Shown one piece after another: positions 14,043-22,580 of a stretch of 35,176 nt of DNA. Location of the stretch: contig NZ_BDAZ01000086.1 in NCBI RefSeq assembly GCF_001612725.1, positions 1-35,176 on the forward strand, read 5' to 3'. The position numbers and the translations under genes were made by a program. Below the pieces are notes generated by a model. It made no database searches. It was not told the DNA's origin and was given only the letters and a program-made list of their open reading frames with translations. Every line of letters starts with the position of its first letter. The first letter of the stretch is position 1. This DNA comes from Nocardia anaemiae NBRC 100462. GTDB taxonomy: Bacteria; Actinomycetota; Actinomycetes; Mycobacteriales; Mycobacteriaceae.

Positions 14043-14269
14043 ACCGGCGTGGTTGCTGTCCAGCCGTCGCTACTTGTCATCAAACCCGCCATTTAATGGC
14101 TGACGTCAACCAACCACCCTTGAACGCGCCAACGCTAGCAATCGACATCACAGCCGAAATGGGGTGGGTATCCAACGTATTCGCAGCTCAGCGGCCAAAT
14201 GAAACCAACTACATCCAACGCGGTCCGCGCTTGACAACGATGCCAATCGCAAGCTAGTTCGATGCGAGT

Positions 14270-14329
14270 ACATGGAGTTACCCATGTGCTTGCGAAATCA
14301 GTTGTTACTGTCCGCAATACACATGGGTA
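14270..14329 (-). terminator. Inverted-repeat cluster after tesB
   Basis: TACCCATGTG (14279-14288) and CACATGGGTA (14320-14329) form perfect 10-base arms. The first arm can instead pair with ACATGG at 14270-14275. The cluster lies immediately beyond the tesB stop and could terminate the leftward pyk-tesB transcript. The long 31-base spacer makes this tentative. Confidence 0.4.
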
Positions 14330-14335
14330 CGGAGC

Positions 14336-15244
14336 TCATCTGCGCGCCGGGAAGTGGCGAATGATGCCTTCCTGCACGGTGGTGGCAAGTAATTCGCCAC
14401 TGCGGGAGAAGAATCGGCCCGTGGCAAGACCACGCGACCCGGCGGCCACGGGGGACTCGGTCGCGTAGAGCGCCCAATCGTCGAAGCGGAACGGGCGGTG
14501 GAACCAGATCGAATGGTTGATCGTCGCGGCCACGATGCGATCGAGACCCCAGGAAAGGCCGTGCGTGGTGATGATCGAATCGAGTACCGTGGTGTCGGAC
14601 GAATAGCCAAGCGTCGCAACGTGAATCAGCGGATCATCGGGCAGTCGGCCATCGGCGCGCATCCACACGCGGTTGTGGTTGAGCCGCTCCCCCGTGCCCT
14701 TCAGGATCCAGGCCGGGTCATTGGTGTAGCGCATATCGATCGGATGCGGCGCCTTGACGAACATCTCCAGCTTGTCTTCCAAGCCCGCGAAGCTTTCCTC
14801 GACGCGTGGCAGCGTCTCCGGATCGGGCACCTCCGGCTGGGCATGCGCATGCTCGAGCCCCTTGCCCCAATCCTGGAACGCGGCGAGCATGACGAACAGC
14901 TCCTGACCGTCCTGGGTCGCGGTGACCGTGCGGTTGGCCAGGGAACGCCCGTCGCGGTGGCGGTCGACCTGATACTCGATCGGCTTCTTCACATCGCCAC
15001 CACGCACGAAATGCGCGTTGACGGCGTGCAGCGGACGGTCACCGTCGACCGTCCGCCCCGCCGCCATGATCGCCTGCGAAACCAGCTGACCGCCGAACGT
15101 GCGGCTCCAGACCTTCTCCGGATGCTGGCCGACGAAGACGTCCTCGTCGACCTGATCCAGATCGAGCAGCCCGAGCAGCACGTCGAGATCGGTCCCCTCC
15201 GCTGCGGCCCCGAGGCCGACAGCGCCACCTAGCGAAGCAGTCAC
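14336..15244 (-). CDS. tesB: Acyl-CoA thioesterase II
   Basis: 302 aa, GTG start at 15244. Double hot-dog thioesterase that hydrolyses acyl-CoA to free fatty acid and CoA. Family landmarks are VWSRTFGGQLVSQAIMAA (N-terminal hot-dog), HAVNAHFVRGGDVKKPIEY, then TVLDSIITTHGLSW, NHSIWFHRPFRFDDW and the C-terminal GRFFSRSGELLATTVQEGIIR. The Asp, Thr and Gln of the catalytic triad fall in the last three of these. The start lies 2 bases after the pyk stop and GAGGA within the end of pyk serves as ribosome binding site, so the two are translationally coupled. M. tuberculosis has the same pykA-tesB1 pair. Confidence 0.93.
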   Translation of the reverse strand: MTASLGGAVGLGAAAEGTDLDVLLGLLDLDQVDEDVFVGQHPEKVWSRTFGGQLVSQAIMAAGRTVDGDRPLHAVNAHFVRGGDVKKPIEYQVDRHRDGRSLANRTVTATQDGQELFVMLAAFQDWGKGLEHAHAQPEVPDPETLPRVEESFAGLEDKLEMFVKAPHPIDMRYTNDPAWILKGTGERLNHNRVWMRADGRLPDDPLIHVATLGYSSDTTVLDSIITTHGLSWGLDRIVAATINHSIWFHRPFRFDDWALYATESPVAAGSRGLATGRFFSRSGELLATTVQEGIIRHFPARR

Positions 15245-15246
15245 GA

Positions 15247-16665
15247 CTAATGGTCCTCCTCACCGATACGGTGCACGTGGATCAGATTGGTGGAGCCGAC
15301 AGTACCGGGCGGGGAGCCTGCCACAATTACCACCAGATCACCTTTTTGGTATCGCTCCATGGACAGAAGTGCTACATCCACCTGGTGGATCATCGCATCG
15401 GTGCTGTTCACGGTCGGGACGATGAAGGTTTCGGTGCCCCAGGTGAGCGACAGCTGGCTGCGCACTTCGGGAAGGGGGGTGAACGCCAGCAACGGCAGCG
15501 GGGTGTGCAGACGAGCCAGGCGGCGAACGGTATCGCCGGACTGGGTGAAGGCGACCAGCGCCTTGGCATTGAGCCGCTCGCCGATATCCCGGGCGGCATA
15601 GGAGATGACACCGCGCTTGGTGCGCGGCACGTGGGTCAGCGGTGGCACCCGGGTGGATTCGGTCTCCACCGCGTGCACGATCCGCGCCATGGTGCGGACC
15701 GTCTCGATCGGGTACGCGCCGACCGAGGTCTCACCCGACAGCATCACCGCATCGGCGCCGTCGAGCACCGCATTGGCCACATCGGAGGCCTCGGCGCGGG
15801 TCGGGCGGGAATTCTCGATCATCGACTCCAGCATCTGGGTCGCGACGATGACCGGCTTGGCGTTTTCGCGAGCCATCTGGATTGCCCGCTTCTGCACGAT
15901 CGGCACCTGCTCGAGCGGCAACTCGACACCGAGGTCACCGCGCGCGACCATGACCGCGTCGAAGGCCAGCACAATTGCCTCGAGATTGTCGATGGCCTCG
16001 GGCTTCTCCAACTTGCCGATCACCGGAACCCGGCGGCCGACCCGGTCCATCACATCGTGCACCAACTCGACATCCGAGGGGGAACGCACGAAGGACAGCG
16101 CGATGAAGTCGACGCCGAGCTTGAGCGCGAATTCGAGGTCTTCGATGTCCTTGTCCGACAGCGCGGGCACAGAGACATCCATACCCGGCAGCGAGACGCC
16201 CTTGTTGTTGCTGACCGGTCCGCCCTCGGTCACCCGGCAGACGACATCGTTGCCCTCGACCCGAATGACCGTGACGCCGACCTTGCCGTCGTCGATGAGC
16301 AGGCGGTCGCCCGGTTTGGCGTCCTTGGCGAGCTCCTTGTAGGTAGTGGAGACGCGATCGTGGGAGCCATCGATGTCGTCGACGGTTATGCGGACCTCTT
16401 CACCGTTGGCCCATACGGTCTTGCCGTCTATGAAGCGGCCCAGCCGGATCTTCGGTCCCTGTAGATCGGCGAGAATGCCGACCGCTCGGCCGATATGGTC
16501 CGAGGCCTGCCGCACCTTCTTGTAGTTCTCGGCATGGTCGGAGTGTTCGCCATGGCTGAAATTCAGCCGCGCCACATCCATGCCGCTCTCGACGAGTTCC
16601 CGAATACGTTCCTCGGTAGCGGTCGCTGGGCCGAGAGTGCACACAATCTTCGTCCGTCGCATCAC
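15247..16665 (-). CDS. pyk: Pyruvate kinase
   Basis: 472 aa. Converts phosphoenolpyruvate and ADP to pyruvate and ATP, the last step of glycolysis, in the cytoplasm. Visible motifs: KIVCTLGPAT and VARLNFSHG at the N terminus, ILADLQGPKIR, the B domain around residues 70-165, FIALSFVRS, the catalytic lysine and metal ligand in VIGKLEKPEAIDN, VARGDLGVELP, and ATQMLESMIENSRPTRAE. The C-terminal domain (ISYAARDIGERLNAKALVAF onward) would bind an allosteric effector. GTG 16665, directly followed by ATG, lies 6 bases after a TAGGCT -10 element with no Shine-Dalgarno site, so the mRNA is probably leaderless. tesB follows within 2 bases. Confidence 0.97.
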   Translation of the reverse strand: MMRRTKIVCTLGPATATEERIRELVESGMDVARLNFSHGEHSDHAENYKKVRQASDHIGRAVGILADLQGPKIRLGRFIDGKTVWANGEEVRITVDDIDGSHDRVSTTYKELAKDAKPGDRLLIDDGKVGVTVIRVEGNDVVCRVTEGGPVSNNKGVSLPGMDVSVPALSDKDIEDLEFALKLGVDFIALSFVRSPSDVELVHDVMDRVGRRVPVIGKLEKPEAIDNLEAIVLAFDAVMVARGDLGVELPLEQVPIVQKRAIQMARENAKPVIVATQMLESMIENSRPTRAEASDVANAVLDGADAVMLSGETSVGAYPIETVRTMARIVHAVETESTRVPPLTHVPRTKRGVISYAARDIGERLNAKALVAFTQSGDTVRRLARLHTPLPLLAFTPLPEVRSQLSLTWGTETFIVPTVNSTDAMIHQVDVALLSMERYQKGDLVVIVAGSPPGTVGSTNLIHVHRIGEEDH

Positions 16666-16671
16666 GAGTAG

Positions 16672-16677
16672 AGCCTA
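16672..16677 (-). promoter_or_regulatory. -10 element of a probably leaderless pyk mRNA
   Basis: TAGGCT on the minus strand ends 6 bases before the GTG at 16665. No Shine-Dalgarno site lies between them. Confidence 0.45.
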
Positions 16678-16818
16678 GTCCCGTCTAGCACCCCTGGCCT
16701 GCTGTGGCCTCGGTGAAAGCTAGGTGAAAAATATGTACAAGGGCTTAGTGGAAAGTACAAACCATGCCCACCCCGCCGACTCCGCAAGCTCCGTCGGCTG
16801 CCATCCCCCTGGGCCTCG

Positions 16819-17487
16819 TCAGCGTGCGACATGGCGGGACAGCCTGGTTTCCAGGCGAGTCTGGCCGAAGCCGAGGACCAGACAGATCACCCAGTAATAC
16901 AGCGCGGCGACGCCGTACAGGGCGAAAAAGTCGAAGGTGGGGGCTGCGGCAAGCTGCGCGGTGCGCAGTAGTTCGGTCACGAGGATGGTCGAGGCCAGTG
17001 AGGTGTCCTTGACCAACGAGATGAGCGTGTTGGACAGCGGCGGCACGGCAATGCGGGCAGCCTGCGGCAGGATGATCAGCCGCAACTCCTGGGCATACGA
17101 CATGCCCAGCGCCTTGGCCGCCTCCCATTGCCCTTCCGCGACACTCAGGATGGCCGCGCGCACGACCTCGGCGGCGTAACCGCCGACATTGAGGCTGAAT
17201 GCGATCACCGCCGCCGGGAACGGATCGATCACGATATTGAACTGCGGTAGCGCGTAGAACACGATGAACAGCTGCACCAGCAGCGGTGTGCCGCGAATGA
17301 TCGAGATGTAGAACCGTGCGGGCGCCGAAAGCAACCACAGCGGCGACATCCGCGCCAACGCCACGAACAACGCGATAACCAGACCGATCAGGAAGCTGAT
17401 CGCGGTGAGCGGGATGGTCTTGTCGATCGTGGCCTGCAGCATCGGCCACAAGTTGTGCCAGATCAGTTCCCTGGTCGCGGGATCCAC
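16819..17487 (-). CDS. Polar amino acid ABC transporter permease (HisM/GlnP type)
   Basis: 222 aa inner-membrane permease with about five hydrophobic helices. The opening TIPLTAISFLIGLVIALFVA and ISIIRGTPLLVQLFIVFYALP are typical of the His/Glu/Gln permease family. The EAA loop that contacts the ATPase is AVIAFSLNVGGYAAEVVRAA and EGQWEAAKALGMSYAQELR, followed by IILPQAARIAVPPLSNTLISL. GTG 17487 is 5 bases downstream of the binding-protein stop, so they form one transcript, though no clear ribosome binding site is seen. No ATP-binding gene follows in the 150 bases before pyk, so the ATPase must be encoded elsewhere. Confidence 0.92.
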   Translation of the reverse strand: MDPATRELIWHNLWPMLQATIDKTIPLTAISFLIGLVIALFVALARMSPLWLLSAPARFYISIIRGTPLLVQLFIVFYALPQFNIVIDPFPAAVIAFSLNVGGYAAEVVRAAILSVAEGQWEAAKALGMSYAQELRLIILPQAARIAVPPLSNTLISLVKDTSLASTILVTELLRTAQLAAAPTFDFFALYGVAALYYWVICLVLGFGQTRLETRLSRHVAR

Positions 17488-17492
17488 GGGCG

Positions 17493-18248
17493 TTATTTGC
17501 TGACGTCGGTGCCGAAGTACTTTTCCGAGATCTTGGCCAACGTGCCGTCCGCGCTCAATGCTTCGAGGGCGGTGTTGATCTGGCCGATCACGGCGTCGTC
17601 CTTGCGCGCGGCGAACGCTTGGTGGCTGACCTCCCCGGTCTTGGCCGCAACCTTCACACTGGCATCGCCGTTCTTCTTGGTGTACTCGAGAACCGCGAGG
17701 CTGTCGTTGACCGTGGCATCGACGCGACCGGTCTTCAGCAACTGAATGGCCTGTACGAAGCCTTCCACCGCTTCGACCTTCGCGCCCGCGCCCTGGGCGA
17801 CCTTGGCCCAGTTACTGGTCGCGGACTGCGCGGTGGTCTTGCCGTTGAGATCGGTGAGCGAGGTGATGCTGTTGTTATCCGCACGGGTGACGATCACGCC
17901 CTCGGAGGTGGTGTACGGCTGCGAGAGCGAGTACTTGGCCTTGCGCTCGTCGTTGACCGTCACCTGGTTGGCGACCAGGTCGAAGCGCTTGGATTCCAGA
18001 CCCGCGAAGATCGCGTCCCACGGCGTCTGCACAAACTCGATCTTCTTGCCGATCTTTTCCCCGACCGCCTGGATCACCTCGACGTCGTAGCCGGTGAGCT
18101 TGCCATCCGAACCCTGGTAGCTGTACGGGGAGTAGGTGCCTTCGGTGCCGACCTTCAGCACGTTCGGATCGCTGCTGCTGCCGCAGGCGGTGAGCCCGGT
18201 AGCGGTGACGATGGCGAGCATGGCGGCGGCGAACAGCTTGCGGCGCAC
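17493..18248 (-). CDS. Amino acid ABC transporter substrate-binding lipoprotein
   Basis: GTG 18248 is chosen (AGGGA 5 bases upstream), since translation from there gives a clean lipoprotein signal: VRRK, a hydrophobic stretch, then LTAC with C22 as the lipidated cysteine. Product 251 aa. The mature part is a family 3 solute-binding fold: VGTEGTYSPYSYQGSDGKLTG, YDVEVIQAVGEKIGKKIEFV, WDAIFAGLESKRFDLVANQV, then the second lobe LNGKTTAQSATSNWAK. It captures a polar amino acid outside the membrane and passes it to the permease encoded next. The lipidation would be started by Lgt, encoded 0.9 kb away. Confidence 0.93.
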   Translation of the reverse strand: MRRKLFAAAMLAIVTATGLTACGSSSDPNVLKVGTEGTYSPYSYQGSDGKLTGYDVEVIQAVGEKIGKKIEFVQTPWDAIFAGLESKRFDLVANQVTVNDERKAKYSLSQPYTTSEGVIVTRADNNSITSLTDLNGKTTAQSATSNWAKVAQGAGAKVEAVEGFVQAIQLLKTGRVDATVNDSLAVLEYTKKNGDASVKVAAKTGEVSHQAFAARKDDAVIGQINTALEALSADGTLAKISEKYFGTDVSK

Positions 18249-18396
18249 GGAAGTCCCTCTCTTCGGTGTCTGGACTGCGAAGACTATCCAGACACGGCAC
18301 AAAAACCCGGCTCAGGCTACGCCAGGAAAATATCGGCCGACAGTATTGCGATCATGGTGCGCCGAATCCTCGCACAGCCTGCCGAAAATGGCGACA

Positions 18397-18431
18397 GGCC
18401 CGGCCGCATCGTCATGCGATGCGGCCGGGCC
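18397..18431 (-). terminator. Strong hairpin after the TM2-domain gene
   Basis: Perfect 15-base arms (18397-18411 and 18417-18431) with a 5-base loop, nearly all G/C, 24 bases beyond the TM2 gene stop. It should end the leftward TM2 transcript and separate it from the ABC genes. Confidence 0.85.
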
Positions 18432-18454
18432 CATCGGTCAACTGTGCGCGGCGG

Positions 18455-18964
18455 TCAGTCGCGCAATGGCCGCCCGAGGCTGTCGGGCACCTTGCCGGTC
18501 AGCATCATGATGCCGTCGATCAGCGGCCAGATGCCGCCGAAACCGCAGGTCAGCCAGGTGACCGCGATCTGCGCGACGGCAATGCCGGTGTGGCCGGTGT
18601 AGAAACGGCCGACACCGAAGCCGCCGAGGAAGATCTGTAGCAGACCCGCGGTCAGCTTCTGCTTATCCGAGAACGGCACACCGAACGGGTCGCGACCGTA
18701 GGGCGCTTCCGGATCGTTCGGGTTGTAGCCGCCGCCCTGGTACGGCGCGGGCGGGTAGCCGCCCGGCTGCTGACCATAGGGATCGGGCTGGCCGTACTGC
18801 GGCTGACCGTACTGGGGCTGGCCGTACTGCGGCTGCTGGTTGTACGGATCCGACGGGTACTGCTGTCCCGGCGCCTCGGGCTGCTTGTTCAGGTCCGGCC
18901 CCGTCCCGGGCGGACCGTACTGCGGGCCGCCGAAGCCTGGCTGGTTCTGGTAGGGGTCGGTCAC
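18455..18964 (-). CDS. TM2-domain membrane protein with Pro/Gln/Tyr-rich N terminus
   Basis: 169 aa from GTG 18964, with GGAGG 8 bases upstream. Residues 1-95 are low complexity, rich in Pro, Gln, Tyr and Gly, with three tandem QYGQP units and PYGQQPGGYPP. Residues ~100-160 are a TM2 domain: SDKQKLTAGLLQIFLGGFGVGRFYTGH, a short turn, then a second helix ending GGIWPLIDGIMML. Two helices span the membrane with the disordered tail on one side. TM2 proteins of this kind are common in actinobacteria; their role is not settled. A strong terminator follows. Confidence 0.9.
   Translation of the reverse strand: MTDPYQNQPGFGGPQYGPPGTGPDLNKQPEAPGQQYPSDPYNQQPQYGQPQYGQPQYGQPDPYGQQPGGYPPAPYQGGGYNPNDPEAPYGRDPFGVPFSDKQKLTAGLLQIFLGGFGVGRFYTGHTGIAVAQIAVTWLTCGFGGIWPLIDGIMMLTGKVPDSLGRPLRD
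18786..18830 (-). repeat. Three tandem 15-bp units in the TM2 gene
   Basis: Three near-identical 15-base units encode QYGQP repeats. This is the sort of in-frame repeat that can change copy number between strains. Confidence 0.8.
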
Positions 18965-19114
18965 TAAATGTCCTCCATCATTCGTGCATTTCGACGGGCG
19001 CTCACCCGCCTCCCCGCGTATTTGCCGGGCAATTGGGCGCCCGAGGGTATCGTCGCGGACCCGCGTGCGCGTGTCTACTCAGTGCCCCGGGGAGTTGCCC
19101 AAGTCGTTATGGGA

Positions 19115-20363
19115 TCAGCCGTCCTTTTTCGAGGTATCGACCTTGCCCCGCGCGGCGTCCGAGGTTTCGGACTCCGTTGAGTTATCGCCGGTGGTATCCA
19201 GTTCGTTGCCGGGGTTCTCGGATTTCGTCGGATCCGGATTCTCGGCGGCTGCTTCCTTCTCCGGCCCACTCTGATCCGACACGTTGCCCTTGTGGTCGGA
19301 TTTCGCGTCTCCGTCCGCGGCGGGCTCGGTTTCCTTTTTCGCGAAGCTGTGCTTCGGAGGTACCGCTTCCGCAGCGGCGGCGGCCTTCGACGCGGCCTCG
19401 GATTCGGCGCCCGCCGCCCGCAGCGCCCCGATCTGCCACGGCCACGGCCGCGTGACCGTCGAGGGCTGCAGTTGATCGGCGGTCTCCCTGCCCTTGGTCG
19501 CGAAGACGAAATAGGCGATGGCGGCGAGGAATACGAGTGCCGAGGTGAACGAGTTGATCCGGATGCCCGCGATCTTGGTCGCCTCGTCGTCACGCAGCAG
19601 TTCGACGAAGAAGCGGCCGAGGCAGTATCCCGCGACATAAAGCGCGAACAGGCGGCCGTGCCCGATCCGGAAGCGCCGATCGATCTGCACCAGCAGCACC
19701 ACGATCAGCAGGTTCCAGATCATCTCGTACAAGAACGTCGGCTGCACGACCTTGTCGACGGCGTGACCGGCGACGCCGTTCATCATGTCGAGCTTGCCGT
19801 CGGAATCGTAGCGCAGGTAGATCTCCAAACCCCACGGCAAATCGGTCTCGCGGCCGTAGAGCTCCTGGTTGAAGTAATTGCCGAGTCGCCCGATGGCCTG
19901 GGCCAACAGAATCGGCGGCGCGATCGCATCACCCAACGCGGGCAACGGAATTCGGTAGACCCGGCAGCCGATCCAGGCGCCGACACCGCCGAGGAATACC
20001 GCGCCCCAGATGCCGAGACCGCCCTGGTAGATCTTCAGCGCATCGATCGGATGGCCGTCGGCGCCGAAGTACTTCTGCCAGTCGGTGGCAACGTGATAGA
20101 GCCGCCCGCCGACCAGACCGAAGGGCACCGCGAACATCGCGACATCGAGAATCGCGCCCTTCTGCCCGCCGCGCTCCTGCCAGCGCCGCTCACCCCACCA
20201 GATCGCGACGACGATGCCGATGATGATGCACAGGGCATAGGCCCGTAGCGGGAACGGACCGATATGCCATACGCCCTGGGACGGGCTGGGAATGTAGGCC
20301 AGCACATCAGCGGTGACGGCACCGTTGCTCAGGACGCTGTCTGCGAGGACTTGTAAGGTCACG
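19115..20363 (-). CDS. lgt: Prolipoprotein diacylglyceryl transferase
   Basis: 415 aa from GTG 20363; a TACGGT -10 element ends 7 bases upstream, suggesting a leaderless mRNA, and longer frames lack support. Lgt is a polytopic membrane enzyme that moves diacylglycerol from phosphatidylglycerol to the lipobox cysteine. Motifs: YIPSPSQGVWHIGPFPLRAYA, VGGRLYHV, YQGGLGIWGAVFLGG, the signature LAQAIGRLGNYFNQELYG, and FVELLRDDEATKIAGIRINS near the last helix. Residues ~305-415 are an extra hydrophilic tail rich in Ala, Glu, Asp, Ser and Lys, with no fold; mycobacterial Lgt has a similar acidic tail. It follows trpA as in M. tuberculosis. Confidence 0.95.
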
Positions 20364-20370
20364 GCCCCAA

Positions 20371-20376
20371 CCGTAG
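20371..20376 (-). promoter_or_regulatory. -10 element of a probably leaderless lgt mRNA
   Basis: TACGGT on the minus strand ends 7 bases before GTG 20363. It lies in the 67-base trpA-lgt gap, so lgt can be transcribed independently of the trp genes. Confidence 0.45.
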
Positions 20377-20430
20377 CGGAGCACGGCCACATCGCGAGAT
20401 TCGCGGTCGGCGTGCCCCTCTCGCGGGCGG

Positions 20431-21240
20431 CTAGGAGGCGACGGTCGCGGACCGGACACCCTCGGCCAGCTCGGCCGTGAGAGCGCGCACTGCGTCGAGT
20501 CCCTTGGCTCCCTTGGCCGCGGCGGTCACCAGTGCCGAGCCGACAATGACTCCGTCTGCGTAGGAGGCAATTTCGGCCGCCTGCGCACCATTGCGCACGC
20601 CGAGGCCGACACCGATCGGGATATCGGAGTGGGCGCGGACGCGTGCGCACAGCGCCGGAGCCGCGGAGGAAACCACGTCACGGGCGCCGGTGACCCCCAT
20701 GGTCGAGGCCGCGTAGACGAAGCCGCGGCTGGCCTCCAGCGTCTTGACCAGACGCTCCTCGGTGGACGACGGCGCGACCAGGAAGATGCGGTCCAGATCG
20801 TGTGCGGCCGAGGCGACGAACCAGCTGTCGGCCTCTTCCGGGATGAGGTTGGGGGTGATGATGCCGGACCCACCAGCGGCGGACAGATCGCGCGCGAAAC
20901 GGTCGACGCCGTACTGCAGCACCGGGTTCCAGTAACTCATCACGACGGCCTTGCCGCCCGCCTCGGTGATCGCCTCGACCACCGAGAACACATCGCGCAC
21001 CCGGACACCGCCGCGCAGCGCCTGGTCGGCGGCGGCCTGGATGGTCGGGCCGTCCATCACCGGATCGGAGTAGGCGACGCCGACTTCGACTATGTCGCAA
21101 CCGGATTCGACCATGGTGCGGCACACCTCGATCGAACCGGCCAGATCCGGGTAGCCCGCGGGCAGATAGCCGATCAGCGCGGCCCGGCCCTCAGCGCGAC
21201 AGGCGGCGAAGGTATTCGCGAGGCGGGACTGCTGACTCAC
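20431..21240 (-). CDS. trpA: Tryptophan synthase alpha chain
   Basis: GTG 21240 (VSQQSRLANTF) gives 269 aa, the usual length; an in-frame ATG at 21345 would overlap trpB. The alpha subunit cleaves indole-3-glycerol phosphate to indole and glyceraldehyde-3-phosphate. Motifs: the catalytic Glu in CDIVEVGVAYSDPVMDGPTIQ, with the second catalytic Asp in SDP of the same stretch; TPNLIPEE; FVYAASTMGVTGAR for loop 6; and IPIGVGLGVRNGAQAAEIAS for phosphate binding. An 18-codon frame (MNTASMTSTEPSASEAQS, 21293-21237) ends with TGA overlapping this GTG and may couple translation, though it lacks a ribosome binding site. Last gene of trpE-trpC-trpB-trpA. Confidence 0.95.
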   Translation of the reverse strand: MSQQSRLANTFAACRAEGRAALIGYLPAGYPDLAGSIEVCRTMVESGCDIVEVGVAYSDPVMDGPTIQAAADQALRGGVRVRDVFSVVEAITEAGGKAVVMSYWNPVLQYGVDRFARDLSAAGGSGIITPNLIPEEADSWFVASAAHDLDRIFLVAPSSTEERLVKTLEASRGFVYAASTMGVTGARDVVSSAAPALCARVRAHSDIPIGVGLGVRNGAQAAEIASYADGVIVGSALVTAAAKGAKGLDAVRALTAELAEGVRSATVAS

Positions 21241-21313
21241 GACTGCGCCTCGCTGGCGCTCGGCTCCGTCGACGTCATGGACGCTGTGTTCATGGTTCGC
21301 TCGCTGCGCTCGC

Positions 21314-22576
21314 TCACTGCTGACTCTCCTTGTCGGCGTGGTCATCGAACAGCCCGAACCATCGGGCCGCCGTGTCCATATCCTTATCGCCGCGCCCGGA
21401 CAGGTTCACCAGGATGATCGCGCCCTTGCCGAGTTCCTTGCCGAGCTTCAGCGCACCGGCCACCGCATGCGCGGATTCGATCGCCGGGATGATGCCCTCG
21501 GCGCGGCTGAGCAGCAGCAGCGCGTCCATCGCCTCGACATCGGTGATCGGGTGGTATTCGGCGCGACCGATGTCCTTCAGGTAGGCGTGTTCCGGACCGA
21601 CACCGGGATAGTCCAAACCTGCCGAGATCGAATGCGATTCGATGGTCTGGCCGTCCTCGTCCTGCAGCAGATACGAGTACGCGCCCTGGAATGCGCCAGG
21701 TGTGCCACCGGTGAAAGTCGCGGCGTGCCTTCCGGTTTCGACACCGTCACCGGCCGCCTCGTAGCCGACCAGCCGCACGCCCGGATCGTCGATGAATGGA
21801 TGGAAGATGCCGATGGCGTTGGAGCCGCCGCCGACGCACGCGGTGACCGCGTCGGGCAGCCGACCGGTGAGTGCCTGCACCTGAGCACGAGCCTCCATGC
21901 CGACGATGCGCTGCAGATCGCGCACCATCATCGGGAACGGGTGCGGGCCCGCGGCGGTGCCGAAGCAGTAGTAGGTGGCCTCGGCATTGGTGACCCAATC
22001 GCGCAGCGCCTCGTTGATCGCATCCTTGAGGGTCTGCGAACCGGTGCGCACCGAGATCACCTCGGCGCCGAGCAGCCGCATGCGGGCCACATTCAGCGCT
22101 TGGCGGGCGGTGTCGACCGCACCCATGTAGACGACGCATTCGAGGCCGAGCAGCGCGCACGCGGTGGCGGTGGCGACGCCGTGCTGACCCGCGCCGGTCT
22201 CCGCGATCACCCGGGTCTTGCCCATGCGCTTGGCGAGCAAAGCCTGACCGAGCACGTTATTGATCTTGTGCGAACCGGTGTGGTTCAAGTCCTCACGCTT
22301 GAGGATGATGCGCGCACCACCGGCATGCTCGGCGAGGCGTCGGCATTCGAAGATCGGTGACGGGCGGCCGGTGTAGTCGCGCTGCAGCCGGTCCAGTTCA
22401 TCGAGGAAGGCGGGATCGAGGCGACACTTCTCGTATTCCGCGGTGACCTCCTCGATCACCGCCATCAGCGCCTCCGGCACATGCCTGCCGCCGTAAACGC
22501 CGAAGTGGCCGCCCGGATCGGGCTCGTGGTCGCTGCGCTCGTGGATACCATCAGAGGCCTTGGGCAGTGCCGTCAC
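21314..22576 (-). CDS. trpB: Tryptophan synthase beta chain
   Basis: 420 aa from GTG 22576, 4 bases after the trpC stop. The PLP enzyme condenses indole with L-serine to form L-tryptophan, receiving indole through a tunnel from TrpA. Motifs: FGVYGGRHVPEALM, KREDLNHTGSHKINN with the PLP-binding lysine, AETGAGQHGVATA with the active-site loop Glu, the phosphate clamp CVGGGSNAIGIFHPF, and SAGLDYPGVGPEHAYL. The C-terminal ILVNLSGRGDKD is canonical. Spacing to trpC shows co-transcription; a 73-base gap follows before trpA. Confidence 0.97.
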   Translation of the reverse strand: MTALPKASDGIHERSDHEPDPGGHFGVYGGRHVPEALMAVIEEVTAEYEKCRLDPAFLDELDRLQRDYTGRPSPIFECRRLAEHAGGARIILKREDLNHTGSHKINNVLGQALLAKRMGKTRVIAETGAGQHGVATATACALLGLECVVYMGAVDTARQALNVARMRLLGAEVISVRTGSQTLKDAINEALRDWVTNAEATYYCFGTAAGPHPFPMMVRDLQRIVGMEARAQVQALTGRLPDAVTACVGGGSNAIGIFHPFIDDPGVRLVGYEAAGDGVETGRHAATFTGGTPGAFQGAYSYLLQDEDGQTIESHSISAGLDYPGVGPEHAYLKDIGRAEYHPITDVEAMDALLLLSRAEGIIPAIESAHAVAGALKLGKELGKGAIILVNLSGRGDKDMDTAARWFGLFDDHADKESQQ

Positions 22577-22580
22577 TTTG

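Larger units (their letters stand above)
13889..14335. other. 447-bp gap without a supported gene
   Basis: Contains copy 2 of the dispersed repeat (13993-14042) and a set of inverted repeats near its end. Base composition falls below the neighbours between about 14090 and 14300. Short frames on both strands show no recognisable protein and no ribosome binding site. I see no gene here. Confidence 0.6.

Noticed and set aside
14006..14257. Short rightward frame in the low-GC gap after TetR
   Set aside because: It starts inside the dispersed repeat, has no ribosome binding site and no recognisable protein.
11427..14335. An insertion sequence around the carotenoid oxygenase
   Set aside because: The flanking repeats are direct, not terminal inverted repeats, and no transposase or integrase is encoded.
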